Below, one piece after another: positions 44,221 through 54,262 of a stretch of DNA of 64,000 bases. This DNA comes from Euptelea pleiosperma (lineage: Eukaryota > Streptophyta > Magnoliopsida > Ranunculales > Eupteleaceae): positions 27,163,913 to 27,227,912 of the forward strand of contig CM068547.1 in assembly GCA_035048495.1 (NCBI GenBank), given 5' to 3'. The position numbers and the translations under genes were made by a program. The notes beneath the pieces were generated by a model that made no database searches, was not told the origin of the DNA, and worked only from the letters and a program-made list of their open reading frames with translations. Position 1 is the stretch's first letter. Each line of letters opens with the position of its first letter.

Positions 44221-44640
44221 GATGACTAGTCACTATCTGTGAGAAAATCCCATTTCCTTTAGCGAATATAGTAGTTAATTAAAGACAGATAGTGACTAGC
44301 AGAGAAAGAAAATCCCATTTCCTTTGACGAACGAGAAATTGGTTTTCTTAGAGATCGTGGTATGGGCGTAGGTATATTTATATATCTGCTAGTCACTTTG
44401 TGCCCTAAAGGAAGGGGAATTTTCTTTCTCCGATTGTCACTATCTGTCTTTAACTACTATTTGGCCTTTGCTAAAGGAGATGGGGATTTTCTTCCCCTGC
44501 TAGTCACTAGCTGTCTTTAGCTACTATATTCGCTGAGGAAATGGGGATTTTCTTTCTCCGCTGCCTTTGCTAAAGGAAATGTGATTTTCTTTCCCTCCTA
44601 GTCAACATAATTAAGGCCCTTTTTGGACGCACGTTAGACT
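44221..44640. other. Orphan promoter of a lost membrane-protein copy
   Basis: Contains the minisatellite units on both sides of a stretch (about 44325-44385) matching the 5' leader and TATA region of copy 2 (GAAATTGGTTT..CTTAGAG, GTAGGTATATTTATAT). No coding part follows. This suggests a fourth unit whose gene was deleted. Confidence 0.55.
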
Positions 44641-45000
44641 GCTGTATGTATGGCAAGTTGGCAACTTGTCACTAGGGGATGTTGAGATGTCTAAACCTGT
44701 TGAACCCTTTGGTGCCTTCACCACGTAATCTATCACGTTTGGAGAAACCCCAAAATTTTAGAAGCGGTGGACTTTTGAAGCCGCGAAGCAGTGGCCAATC
44801 ACATCATGCCACAATCCGCACTTAAAAATCATTTCTGGGACTGTGGTGTGATGTGATAGGCCACTGCTTCGCCGCTTCAAAAGTCCACCGCTTCTAAAAT
44901 TTTCTACACAGTTCCTGAGAATAAGTCCCGAAAACCTGGAAAAAAACTACTAAATATAAAAGTCAGATGGGAAGCCTTTGTCTCTATCATCAGATCCACG
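44641..45000. other. Remnant of a U3 upstream flank
   Basis: Resembles the block upstream of the U3 copies (CCTTCACCACGT.A, GGAGAAAC, GAATAAGTCCCGAAAACCTG, GGAAGCCTTTGTCTCTATCA). The last words match the sequence beside the tRNA-iMet at 47015-47060, where TATCAGAGCCAGGTTTCGAT has become CATCAGATCCACGTTTTGAT, a likely decayed tRNA 3' half. U3 itself is missing. A hairpin element interrupts at 44752. Confidence 0.5.
44752..44902. mobile_element. 151-bp near-perfect hairpin element
   Basis: Arms of about 60 bp: AAAATTTTAGAAGCGGTGGA...GTGGC..ATCACATCA pairs almost without mismatch with the segment ending CCACCGCTTCTAAAATTTT, around a ~30-nt loop. Probably a tiny MITE; no clear target duplication. 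Such hairpins can be small-RNA precursors in plants, but no evidence of that exists here. Confidence 0.8.
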
Positions 45001-45240
45001 TTTTGATCTTAGTGATTTAAAACCTCTGGATCTTTCAACCCAAATATTGGTCAATAATGCTCAAATTTCATGGTTAAAAGTCAACCCATTAAAAAGCTTA
45101 GAAATCACTAATCGGGCTAATTTTTGGTCTTTGTGTCCATCTAGGGTTGGGCCAAACATCCATGCGGTCAGAAAATCTCTAAGAATATGCTACGTGGCTC
45201 ATATTGTGGGTGGTAGGTAACTTTGCTTACGGGGTGGTCA
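44975..45240. mobile_element. Fragment of the CCGTATGG foldback family
   Basis: Contains 'GATCTTTCAACCCAAATA.TGG', 'AGAAATCACTAATCGGGC' and 'CCAAACATCCATGCGGTCAG', the right two thirds of the family. The left end merges with the tRNA-flank remnant. Confidence 0.55.
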
Positions 45241-45684
45241 GCAAAGTTATACTCAGGTACCTATGCTGGCCTGAAGTTTGGCTCGAGCCGGCCTGGGCCA
45301 TAAATATGCTGGGTCAGGCCTGAGTATGATTTCCTAGCCCCGCAGCCCTGCCCGTGAATATGATGGGTCGGGCATAGGTATTATTTCCTAGCCTGCGGTC
45401 CAGTCCGACAAAGTGTTACACGGGCTAGGCCATCAAGCCAGTGAATATGGGCTGTGCGGTCCGGCCCAGGTCCTTCAAGATAAAAGCCATTCTGTGGGAT
45501 TCTCACAAAAGACACCCTAAGTTACACTTGTATGGCCCGCTAATTTTATGTGTGTAGCATTTAATAAGGGCAAATCTCAGCCATGTCTGCAAGGTTATGG
45601 TGTCTAGACCTCTATTCAAATCCTAAAGCCCAAAGCCTCAGCCCCCGACTCGGCCCATAGGTAAGCCTGTTGGGCCGAGTATGG
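45241..45684. other. GGCC-rich repeat
   Basis: CGGGCC/AGGCCTG-rich sequence similar in style to 47190-47420 and 63750-63950 (GGCCCAAT, CAGGCCTGAG). Probably part of a GC-rich MITE; ends not found. Confidence 0.4.
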
Positions 45685-46442
45685 AGCGTTTTAATAAGAT
45701 TCTAATAGCGCATTATTATTTTTCTCCATTTAAATACATAATTCATCAGATTTTAATGAAAAAAAATAGATACCCCACAATGACGGCGAATTAAGTCGCA
45801 TCAGTAGCCCTTTGGAGGAGTTACCCTTTTTTTCATTGTAACGGATTGTAATGCATGGGCAAAAATAGAAAAAAATGGGAAAATAATGAAAAAAAGCGGC
45901 AATGAAATTCAATAAAATTTATAATGAAAATAATGGGCATTTTATTAACAATTTTTTTTCCAAATAATAACTGCAGTTATCAAGCCATTTTTCAAAATAT
46001 GATCTGCGGTTTAGAGTCCATACCAAGGTGACATGGGATCTGGCAATAAGATGATCTAATGGCGAAAGTAGACATTTGGGTCATCAAGACCGTTCAATTT
46101 CATTCTCTTCGGTTAAAATTGAGGAGTGTTAGCATGGTCCTTAGGACGATAGTGTAGCATTATCTTCTCAAGATCCAAACCACTGATGGCCACCGAGATT
46201 CCCACCAAATGAATCTCAAATACCACCAAGGGTTTACCTTTAAACACACGGACCCATGCTACAGTGTAGGACAATACTAAAATTTTCCAAAAAATAATAG
46301 ATTGGATGGATAATTATGATCTGGTTGGGTCAATTTGCAGCTTAGGTGCGACCCCTGATGGGTGGCCCCACCCTCATGTATGCCACTTGAATGGTGAGAT
46401 ATTTTGTTCCATGATAGCCTGGAACAAAAAACAGATTGTGTT

Positions 46443-46660
46443 GGAGTCTGTCAGACAACCGAGCGACCATCTCAGCCGCCAGATGGCAAGTTGAGAACGA
46501 TCCTCTACAGCCGGTGATCCACAACATGGAACCCTAGCTGTTAATCACGCTCTGATCCCACGGTCATAATTCATCGACCAGACTCAGGTCCCTGTCTCCT
46601 TAGAACTCAAGGATACAGAGGTACGAGCCAATAGAACAGATCCTGTTCAAGTAAGGTCGT
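46443..46660 (-). ncRNA. U3: U3 snoRNA, copy 3 (box A variant)
   Basis: 218 nt, full length, on the minus strand, with C' (CGATGAATTATGA), box B (AGAGCGTGATTAACAG), the box C-type segment and box D TTGTCTGACAGACTCC. The 5' start ACGACCTTACTTGAACAGG is identical to copy 1. Box A reads TTCTATTGG instead of the near-universal TTCTATAGG, a change in the part that pairs with 18S pre-rRNA. The sequence before box B is GGGATCAGAGCG, where copy 1 has ACGATCAGAGCG. Downstream on the minus strand is a T6 run for Pol III termination. Processing competence is therefore doubtful, although the promoter and remaining boxes are intact. Confidence 0.85.
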
Positions 46661-46680
46661 ACCATAACTACTAATTCCTA

Positions 46681-46726
46681 CCTTATAAATTCATGTCATA
46701 GACTTAATATTTGGGCGATGTGGGAC
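46681..46726 (-). promoter_or_regulatory. USE plus TATA promoter of U3 copy 3
   Basis: GTCCCACATCG at 46716-46726 and TATAAGG at 46681-46687 (minus), 28 bp apart, the same spacing as copy 1. Confidence 0.88.
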
Positions 46727-47030
46727 AAAACGTTAAGAGGTGTAGTTCGGGTTTCTCTTTACATGTGCGAGGCTGACACGGCCAATCCAGATCATTCATC
46801 TGAAACTGCCCTCGTCAACATAATGCCTCCTTTTGCCACACGGCAGATTGCTGGCAATGTTGAGGTGGCAGAACATGTGGGCCCTTTTGGTTCCTTCGCC
46901 ACGTCAACTAGCACGCCTAGAAAAACCTGCGCCACTTGTAGAGAAACCTTACCCTTCCTGGAATAAGTACGGAAAATCTGTCCCAAAATAAATGTAAAAC
47001 TCTAAAAGTGAACTGGAAGCCTTTCTCTAT

Positions 47031-47102
47031 TATCAGAGCCAGGTTTCGATCCTGGGACCTGTGGGTTATGGGCCCACCACGCTTCCGCTGCGCCACTCTG
47101 AT
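47031..47102 (-). tRNA. Initiator tRNA-Met (CAT)
   Basis: 72 nt on the minus strand. Acceptor ATCAGAG pairs with CTCTGAT plus discriminator A. Box A-type TGGCGCAGCGGAAG, the anticodon loop with CAT flanked by GTGGGCC..AACCCAC, and box B GGATCGAAACC are all present. The initiator's A1-U72 pair and the GGG:CCC-type anticodon stem are visible. It appears identical to the plant consensus from memory. No intron, as expected for initiator. It initiates cytosolic translation and primes many plant copia elements; the primer-binding sites at 12073-12084 and 27938-27949 are exact complements of its 3' end plus CCA. It lies 371 bp upstream of U3 copy 3 on the same strand. Confidence 0.97.
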
Positions 47103-48824
47103 GTGATGACAATATTTTTGCCTAAATTCTATATAAAGCAAAGATAACTACATCCCGAATATATGCAACTCGATCAATAGAACCAAGGTTTTTATTGGGC
47201 TGGGATGGATTGATGGGTTTATAGGCCCATCCTAATATAGGACCTGGCTTGGGTTCTATTAACAGGCCCAGCGGCCAGTCCTGTGACAGCTTTTAAGGCC
47301 TGTTAAATAAGGCCAGTTGGGATGGGCTTGCTGCTCCTAAGTATTTCAGGTCCGTCATTGCCAGGCCAGGGACTAGTTTCGTTTTGGCCAGTCTTGGCCA
47401 TAGGCCAAATCTGGCCTATTGAATTTTAACATAGAGATCTCCAAGGTGAAATGAGAATCATAGCATGGTTTGAAAAACGGTTGTTATAACAAAAATAACG
47501 CCCGTTACACCCCAATCCGTTATGCTGCTTATCTACGTATTAACAAATGGTCCCTCATAGTCAATCAACCTAACATGCACATTCAATGCGGAGGGGAATA
47601 TGTGAGCTCAACAACTCCGGAAGGGCCATCTGCTAAACTAAGCTAATGCAGGGGTCTGGTTCAAGCCTCCAACTCGATCTTGTCGTAGACTGCCCTCCTT
47701 GGGTGCACTTGGGCGCTCTCCCCTGTAGGCTCTGTCTCATTGTGTATCTTGTAATCATTCGATTCCGTCCAAATTAGCTCCTTCTCATCCTCCTCCTCCA
47801 AGATCCGAAGTGTGTTCTCCATCTCGTATTAACTTATACTAAAAGGTTTTTAAATAACTTGCATGCAGTATTAGTGCTGATCTCCCACCTTCACTGCACA
47901 ATTGGTTTGGGGGGCGCAAGTTCAGTCGTTGGTTCACGAAAAAACTCCAGTCCACCTCAGCCTGCGATAGCAAGAGGAACACGACAAAGGGAGTCAATGA
48001 ACAGCAGCCTTTGGGAGGAGAAGACTTGCTGAAGTAGATCCTCGCGGTAGATGTCTTAGTGACGTCAACTCAAGGAACATTCGAGGGACCTTTCCACTCA
48101 TGCACAGATACGAGGCACGGGGAAGCATCGAGTGGAGGCAAGAACCAGCTAGAGAGTAGAGGATATGCCATTTCTCCCACCCCCTGATGACAATCTCATT
48201 TAAAACTCTTATAAGTACAAAAAAGCGTTCCTTCCCTACCGAGCAATCCTCTCCGAACTCCACCTCAGGGGATGCTGGAGCTTATAGTCACCAACTGAAC
48301 AAGCTGGAGGGATCTCTAACCTACCAATTCATAAAAAGTCAATCATACCTTCAACCTATAAGACGAACAACAACCCACCCCCCAACCTCCCAGTCTAATT
48401 TAACTGATTAGTTCTGTACAATTCTTCCCCAGACTCTCTCACCCTTCCCCTCCTGCGACCACAGGAGGAGACCAATCAGCCAACAAATAATATTTGGCTC
48501 TTGCGAGATGTGATTGTTAATGGTCACTTTTACCACTGGAAACTTGAAATCCTCAATCAAAAGCTAAGGTACCAATGTATCATATACTATTGCTCTCATT
48601 CGATCCACAGATCAGACAATTACCTTTGCCAAGCTGGATTTGCATCCGCAATCAAAGGGAGGCTTAGGACTTAACTGTGGAAGAATCCATGATTCACGAC
48701 CTTTTAAGTATTTTCCGTTTGCTTTCGGCTTTTGCCTTTTTGCCAACATACGAACAGTCATCAACGCGTGACTGTGAGTCTGTGACCCACTTGTTTGACA
48801 TTTTAGAAGGTTATATTTGAAATA
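47103..48824. other. Spacer; possible decayed coding fragments
   Basis: 47190-47420 is GGCC-rich repeat shared in part with 19135-19200. On the minus strand 47655-47825 is open, with an acidic stretch 'RILEEEDEKELIWTES', and 47994-48263 is open (89 aa). These look vaguely gene-derived, but I recognise no family and the frames do not join. 48200-48800 has nothing identified. Confidence 0.35.
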
Positions 48825-49560
48825 AATCTTTGATGAGTAAATCTTACCTGACCACCGCCGGTCAGGTAGCTAACTAACCACTCACAATATAAGCCATGTG
48901 GAAATTTATTAGAGGACACTGACCGTATAGATGTTTGGCCAATACCTAGGTTGACATATAAACCCAAAATCAACGTGATCAGTGATTTATAAGTGTGAGT
49001 TAAAGTTATTTTCATGGGTTGATTTTTACCGTATGATGAATTTGAGCATTATTTGGGTACAAAGATCCAAAGATTTGAAATTACTAATCATATGGCTGAT
49101 TGATTTTTTTTTATAGGTCTACTTAAGGATCGGCCAACATCCATACCGTCAGCATACTCTAATAGTGTACCACGTGGCTCATATTATGGGTGGTCAGGGA
49201 TTCCATGACAGTCGGATGTCAGGCAAGTTTTACGTACTCTTTGATGACGAACGACAGACCGCGGTGCGAGTCACGTGGACCACTCGTAGAGACCACTGAC
49301 CGTATGGATGGTTGATCATCCCTACATAACAAAATCAGCCTGATAATAGTGATTTCTAACCTTTGGATCAGAGCACTCCAAGGGTAAACCTGCATACCAA
49401 AAATCAGCCGAGTATCCCAAATAATGCTCGAATCCCACGGTTAAAAATAAAGCCATGAAAAAGAATCGAATCCAATAGTAGAAATCACTAATCAGGCTAA
49501 TTTTTGGCCTGTAAGTCCACTAGGGATAGGCCTAACATCCATATGGTCAGTGGGATGGCT
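48825..49560. mobile_element. Two adjacent foldback-family elements
   Basis: 48835-49235 runs from GAGTAAATCTTACCTGACCACC to CAGGCAAGTTTTACGTACTC with inverted halves (CACTGACCGTATAGATGTTTGG / CCAACATCCATACCGTCAGC with small differences). 49236-49560 is a second, shorter member (ACTGACCGTATGGATGG / CCTAACATCCATATGGTCAG). Both are noncoding. Confidence 0.65.
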
Positions 49561-49861
49561 CCCGTTATCAACGTTGATGAAGGAGGAAGATTTACTCCTT
49601 AAATTTCTGACTGGTTGGTTGCTGTTGGTTTTTCTGTTATATTGCGTCAAGATGCATGTGCATGCCATCTTTGGAAGGTAATTGATTGGTAAATAATTGT
49701 TAAAAGATAAAAGAACACGCATTAATAGAAAAAAGATGCATGTGCTTGCCTTCTTCCATTATTACAATATTATATCATATAAACCGAACAAAACCCAAAA
49801 TACAGTGAGCCACGTAGAAGAATTAAATGAAGGCGAAGATCATGCATATGGATTGGAAGCA

Positions 49862-50290
49862 TTAGAGTGGCAGGATGGGTCCTTGTGGGTGGTTGTGGTT
49901 GTGGTTGTTCATATATTGAGACTTGAGGCTATCGAGCACAGTGAAGACTGCCTGCACAGATTGTAGCAAGCGGTCGAGAAGGTTAAGCAGCGAATTCAAC
50001 CAAGGAGGGAAAAGACAAAGGATAACGTAGGCGACCCAGAAGAAGGGCTGTGGGAGAAGAAGAGAGGCTAACATTGCTAAACCCAACAACCCCGAGAGGG
50101 TACGTGCAGCTTCAAGGGGAATGCGAGGGAATCTGCTGGAGTGAGAGAAGAAGAAGAAAACGAACAGGGCGAAGAGGGAGAGTGTCATCAACACTGGGTG
50201 AGTATCGAAGGGATTCCCAGCGTTTCCTTGGAACCTCAAATTCAGTAATTCAACAACAAGTGAGACAGCACATCTCAGGATGTCGTCCAT
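49862..50290 (-). CDS. Small three-helix membrane protein, copy 3 (unknown family)
   Basis: 142 aa from MDDILR, the start aligned with copies 1 and 2; an upstream in-frame ATG at 50356 would add 22 residues without a counterpart in them. NPFDTHP, the three hydrophobic segments (through FVFFFFS, LAMLASLLLP, WVAYVILCLFPPWL) and the tail PQGPILPL are conserved. The helix before the tail is about six residues shorter (LLDRLLQSVQAVF), and the tail has extra His-Asn repeats. It is the most diverged copy yet keeps an open frame. A TATA-like TATATATATTATAC is at about 50368-50383 (minus). It lacks the promoter minisatellite. Function unknown. Confidence 0.7.
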   Translation of the reverse strand: MDDILRCAVSLVVELLNLRFQGNAGNPFDTHPVLMTLSLFALFVFFFFSHSSRFPRIPLEAARTLSGLLGLAMLASLLLPQPFFWVAYVILCLFPPWLNSLLNLLDRLLQSVQAVFTVLDSLKSQYMNNHNHNHPQGPILPL

Positions 50291-50383
50291 CCTTGTTTCG
50301 TCGACGAAGCGTTTGTTCTTAGCAGAGTTAGGGATATGGGAATTATGACTTGGCAATTACCCGAGAACTAGTATAATATATAT

Positions 50384-50812
50384 AGGGGTATGCAGATTGA
50401 GTATTTGACTATTTGCTTCGAACATGTAACTAGTTAGTTAACTTCTTTGCATCTTTGTTTGATTGCTTGTTTATTGTTCTTTCTTCTTATCCGGTAGACA
50501 AGTCAATATTTAGCCCATCTTTAAGATGTGACCCATTTTAAATTTTTCAAGAGATGATGGATGCATTCCTTCTTCGATGTCGATATTTATTTAATCCATG
50601 TTTAAGGTATTTTAAATTTTTCAAGGGATGATGGATGCATTCCTTCTTCGATGTCGATTTATTTAATCCATGTTTAAGGTGGAAACTATTTCAAATATTC
50701 TTCAAAAGACGAGCATCTTCAATCCATTTTAAAATTTGGTAGAGTTGCACATCTTGAACCACATTAAATTTTTCTAAAGATGTCCATCTTCAAGTAAGAA
50801 CTATTTTAAAGA
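50384..50812. other. Spacer with a tandem duplication
   Basis: A block 'TTTTTCAAG.GATGATGGAT' + 'GCATTCCTTCTTCGATGTCG' occurs twice at 50535-50660. No gene was recognised. Confidence 0.6.
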
Positions 50813-50821
50813 TGTCAATAT

Positions 50822-51240
50822 CATGGTTTTAAAAACCGCCGTTTAAACGGTAACGCCTCAAGCCCGTTTCCGTTTAAACCCGTTTTATCGGTTTTGAAAA
50901 AAAGGCCGTTTTTTTGTTTTAACGGCCGTTAAAATCGTTTAAACAGCCGTTTAATTTCAAAAAATTTTGTGAAAAAAACGGCCGTTAAAACCGTTTAATT
51001 CTGTTAAAATCCGTTAAATTCCATTTTTTTTTTAATTTTTAAATTTCAAAATTTGAATTTCAGCTCCACTTTTTCCGTTTTTTTCCGTTAAAACTGTTAA
51101 AATCCGTTTAATTCTGTTTTTTCCCATTTTTTTTCATTTTTGCCCCTGACCATTTCAATCTGTTTTAACGGCTGTTTAAACGGTTTAAACGGTAACGCCC
51201 CCAGTCCATTTAACCGTTAAAACGGCCTCCTTTAAACCTT
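50822..51240 (-). mobile_element. AACGG-family Mutator MITE
   Basis: 419 bp, CATGGTTTTAAAAACCGCC to CTCCTTTAAACCTT. Flanks TGTCAATAT and GGTCAATAT are a 9-bp duplication with one mismatch. Confidence 0.85.
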
Positions 51241-51249
51241 GGTCAATAT

Positions 51250-51626
51250 TTCTCTAAAAATGTCCCATTAGAATAATTTCCTCCCCAGAGACTTAAATGT
51301 TTGAGAGAAAATATTTGATGTGTACAGCTGGGACTTCAAAAATGCCACGCGGGGCGCTCTTAAGAGCTCACTAACCTTATGGATGTTTGGTTTACCTCTT
51401 GGTGGACCTGCATATAAAATTAAAAATCAGCTTGATCTTATAATTTCTACAGTTATATATTAGTATATCTTAAAAAATGCTTAAAATCAACGGTTAGAAA
51501 TCACGTTATGAAAGTGTTCAAATTCAAAAGTCTAGGTCAGTGGGAGTGCTCCACGTAGCCTTTTAATTAGGAGAAGTCACCGGGGGATCTCGAGCAAGGC
51601 AACTTTTTGATCCAGCAACATATAGC
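51250..51626. other. Spacer with foldback remnant
   Basis: 51345-51550 contains weak members of the ATGGATGTTTGG family. Nothing else seen. Confidence 0.45.
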
Positions 51627-51635
51627 TTGTTAAAG

Positions 51636-51933
51636 CATGGTTTAAAAAATGGCCGTTATAATGGATTCGGACCTCACCCGTTACGTTATGAACCGTTGAA
51701 ACGTTGAGAAAATAACGACTGTATTTTTTTTTGAAATTTTTGTGAAAAAAAAAGAACGGTCGTTATTTTCAGTATTTTTTATTATTTTCCATTTTTTGAA
51801 ATTTTAAATAGTACCATTTTCCCATTATTTCCTATTATTTCCGTTATTTTCCATTTTTGCTCCTGAGCGTTACAATTCGTTATAACGGAAAAAACAGTAA
51901 TACCCCCAGTTATAACGACCCCGTTTAAACCTT
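51636..51933 (-). mobile_element. AACGG-family Mutator MITE (shorter)
   Basis: 298 bp from CATGGTTTAAAAAATGGCC to CCCGTTTAAACCTT. Flanks TTGTTAAAG and GAGTTAAAG give an imperfect 9-bp duplication. Confidence 0.75.
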
Positions 51934-51990
51934 GAGTTAAAGTACCACCTGGGTGGCTCATTATCATAGTTGCCCACTTTTTAGAGCAAC

Positions 51991-52278
51991 GTTTAAAGGA
52001 GGCCGTTTTAACGGCATAACGGACTGGGGGCGTTACCATTAAAACAGTTAAAACGGATTGTAAAGGCCAGGGGCAATAATGGAAAATAAACAGAAAAAAT
52101 GGAAGTTAACGAAGAAATGACACTGAAATTCAAAATATAAAATTTGAAAATTTCAAAAATGAAAAAAAGTGGAAAAATTAACAGATTTTAACAGAATTTA
52201 ATGGAAAAAAACAACCATTTTTTTCACAAAATTTTCCAAATTTTAACGGCCGTTAAAATGGCATTTTTTTAAACCATG
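51991..52278 (+). mobile_element. AACGG-family Mutator MITE (opposite orientation)
   Basis: Runs from ACGTTTAAAGGAGGCCG to TTTTTTTAAACCATG. Flanks (TTTTAGAGC / ATTTAGATT) are only weakly alike, so an old insertion. Confidence 0.7.
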
Positions 52279-53800
52279 ATTTAGATTAACTACAGTTAAG
52301 TTCCAAGTACCACAAAATTTCAACAATACCTTTGTCACCCCCCAAAATTTGAGTTTTATGACCTGATCCAAATACCCGAGGGTTGACCCATTTACCCAAG
52401 ATCCAAGTGTGATAAAACTATAATGAAATAATGGTTTGCCGTCTAGTACATTCAATATAATTAAAAGTAGTACTCAAAATGTTTAATTTATTTGTTTAAA
52501 ATTTTACCGAAAGCTTTAAATCTTAAGTTGTCTGATTACATTATTAATAACTGAAATAAAATGATCTCTCCCAATACGTATGTCACAATTGTGAGAACGT
52601 TTTTATTAAAAATAATCATAAGCTTATTTTATTATATTTTGGGGTGATGGTTCTTGAATATAAATATGGAATGCCATTTTTTTTAATAAATTTCCACAAT
52701 CCAATGCCAAGGTCACAAAAGCTAAGAAGAGAGAAGTTAAAGTGTCATTTTCTTTAACCAGATCAGACAAGTTCAACAACCCGTGGCGGACACCACCGAA
52801 ATACCAAAAGGGTTACGATGAACCAAGCTGCAGCTTAGACTAGCGCCAATATTTTACTCAATTTTTGGTGAGGATGATCTCTATGGTGAGGAGATCATCC
52901 TCACAAAAATTCAAGTCATTTTCATATTCGTAGACTGGTTTAGAAGTTGAAGAATTATGGACCGCTGTGTAACTTGAAAATCACATTTGATGGGGTTAGA
53001 AATTTTAGAATGGGCTGATTTTTCGTTGGGGTGATCTATATGGTGAGGAGATCATCGTCGCCAAAAATCAGCCATTAATTCATCTTCTATGTGAGTCCAC
53101 CAAAATGGTTGTCAAAAGTGGTTGTCCCTTGAACCCGACCCATTTCAATAATCCAAACCGCGCGTATGATCAGTGTCAAAATGACTTAAAATGACGAAGC
53201 ACACGTACCCATGACGCATTAACCCCAGATATCATGGATTTCTTATATAATAAATATCAAAAGAAAAAGAAAGGAACGAAAGAACCATGGTTGCCTAGCT
53301 GCTTGGTTGCTTGCTGGCATGGACATAGTAGCAAAGGTGTTGGTAGCCGTTAGAATTTTTATTAAATACGAAGATTCCATCGATCAGTTTTGTTATTTAA
53401 TGTTAAGACTAGCTAGCTTTCATGGATGAATATTAGAAGCAGCCTCGATCAATGTTAGTTTGTTTGTTCAAATGGATCAAGGAAAAGGAAGTTTCTTTAA
53501 TTAATGGAAGTCGATCTGATTATTCTTAATATTTTTTTTAAGTGTAATCACGTTCAAACGGACCACGACGAAGTTGTTGCCTTTGCCATTGTGACACAAT
53601 ACAACTACGCTTTAAAATAAGGCTAGTTGTACGTCAATGGATTGTTGAAAGTTTGAACCCGTGTATTCGAAAACTCATATATTATCCAAAAATTTCAGAC
53701 ATTGGAGTTCGTATGCTCGGCCGTGGATTGTAAGAATCCAATTGTAGTTGTCATTGTCGAGCTGGCATCACTTTTTTCACTTTTGGCGGTGTTGACCGAG
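52279..53800. other. Spacer; possible LTR edge and a small hairpin repeat
   Basis: 52333 begins TGTCACCCCCCAAAATTTG, similar in style to the TGTCATGCCCC LTR start at 33800; its other edge was not found. 52868-53095 has GGATGATCTC / GAGATCATCC hairpins, repeated at 57045-57275 inside a hAT-type element. 53100-53800 looks unique and has no recognised gene. Confidence 0.4.
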
Positions 53801-53808
53801 GTTTAAAG

Positions 53809-54122
53809 GAGGTCCTTTTAATGGTTAAACGGACTTGGGGCGTTACTGTTAAAACGGATTGAAATGGCCAGGGGCAAAAATGAAATTTAACGGAATTAAA
53901 CGGATTTTAATGGAAAAAAATGGCTCTGAAATTCAAATTTTGAAATTTAAAAATAAAAAAGAAAATTTAACGGATTTTAACGGAATTAACGGTCATTTTT
54001 TTCACAAAATTTTTCAGAATTAAAAGGCTGTTTAAACAATTTTAACGGCTGTTGAAACAAAAAAAAACGGCCATTTTATTCAAAACAGATAAAACATGTT
54101 TAAAAGGTTTTAACGGAAACAG
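53809..54122 (+). mobile_element. AACGG-family Mutator MITE, 3'-truncated
   Basis: Starts AGGTTTAAAGGAGGTCC and follows the family to TTTTAACGGAAAC, then breaks off into unrelated sequence. Confidence 0.7.
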
Positions 54123-54192
54123 CGAGCCTGCAAGCACCAAGAGGGTCAAAAACAGGGGGTCCTCGGAGCCTGAGCCATATTAATTATATTTA

Positions 54193-54262
54193 CGGAAAAT
54201 TTCTTAAAAGAAAAAAATTTAAATCTATTTACAAAAACAAAAACAACTTTCTGACACTTCCC
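54193..54262. repeat. Solo arm of the 22-kb foldback family
   Basis: Matches the outer arm of 22048-22672 ('ACGGAAAATTTC', 'TTTACAAAAACAAAAACAAC', 'TTTCTGACA') without a partner arm. Confidence 0.7.
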
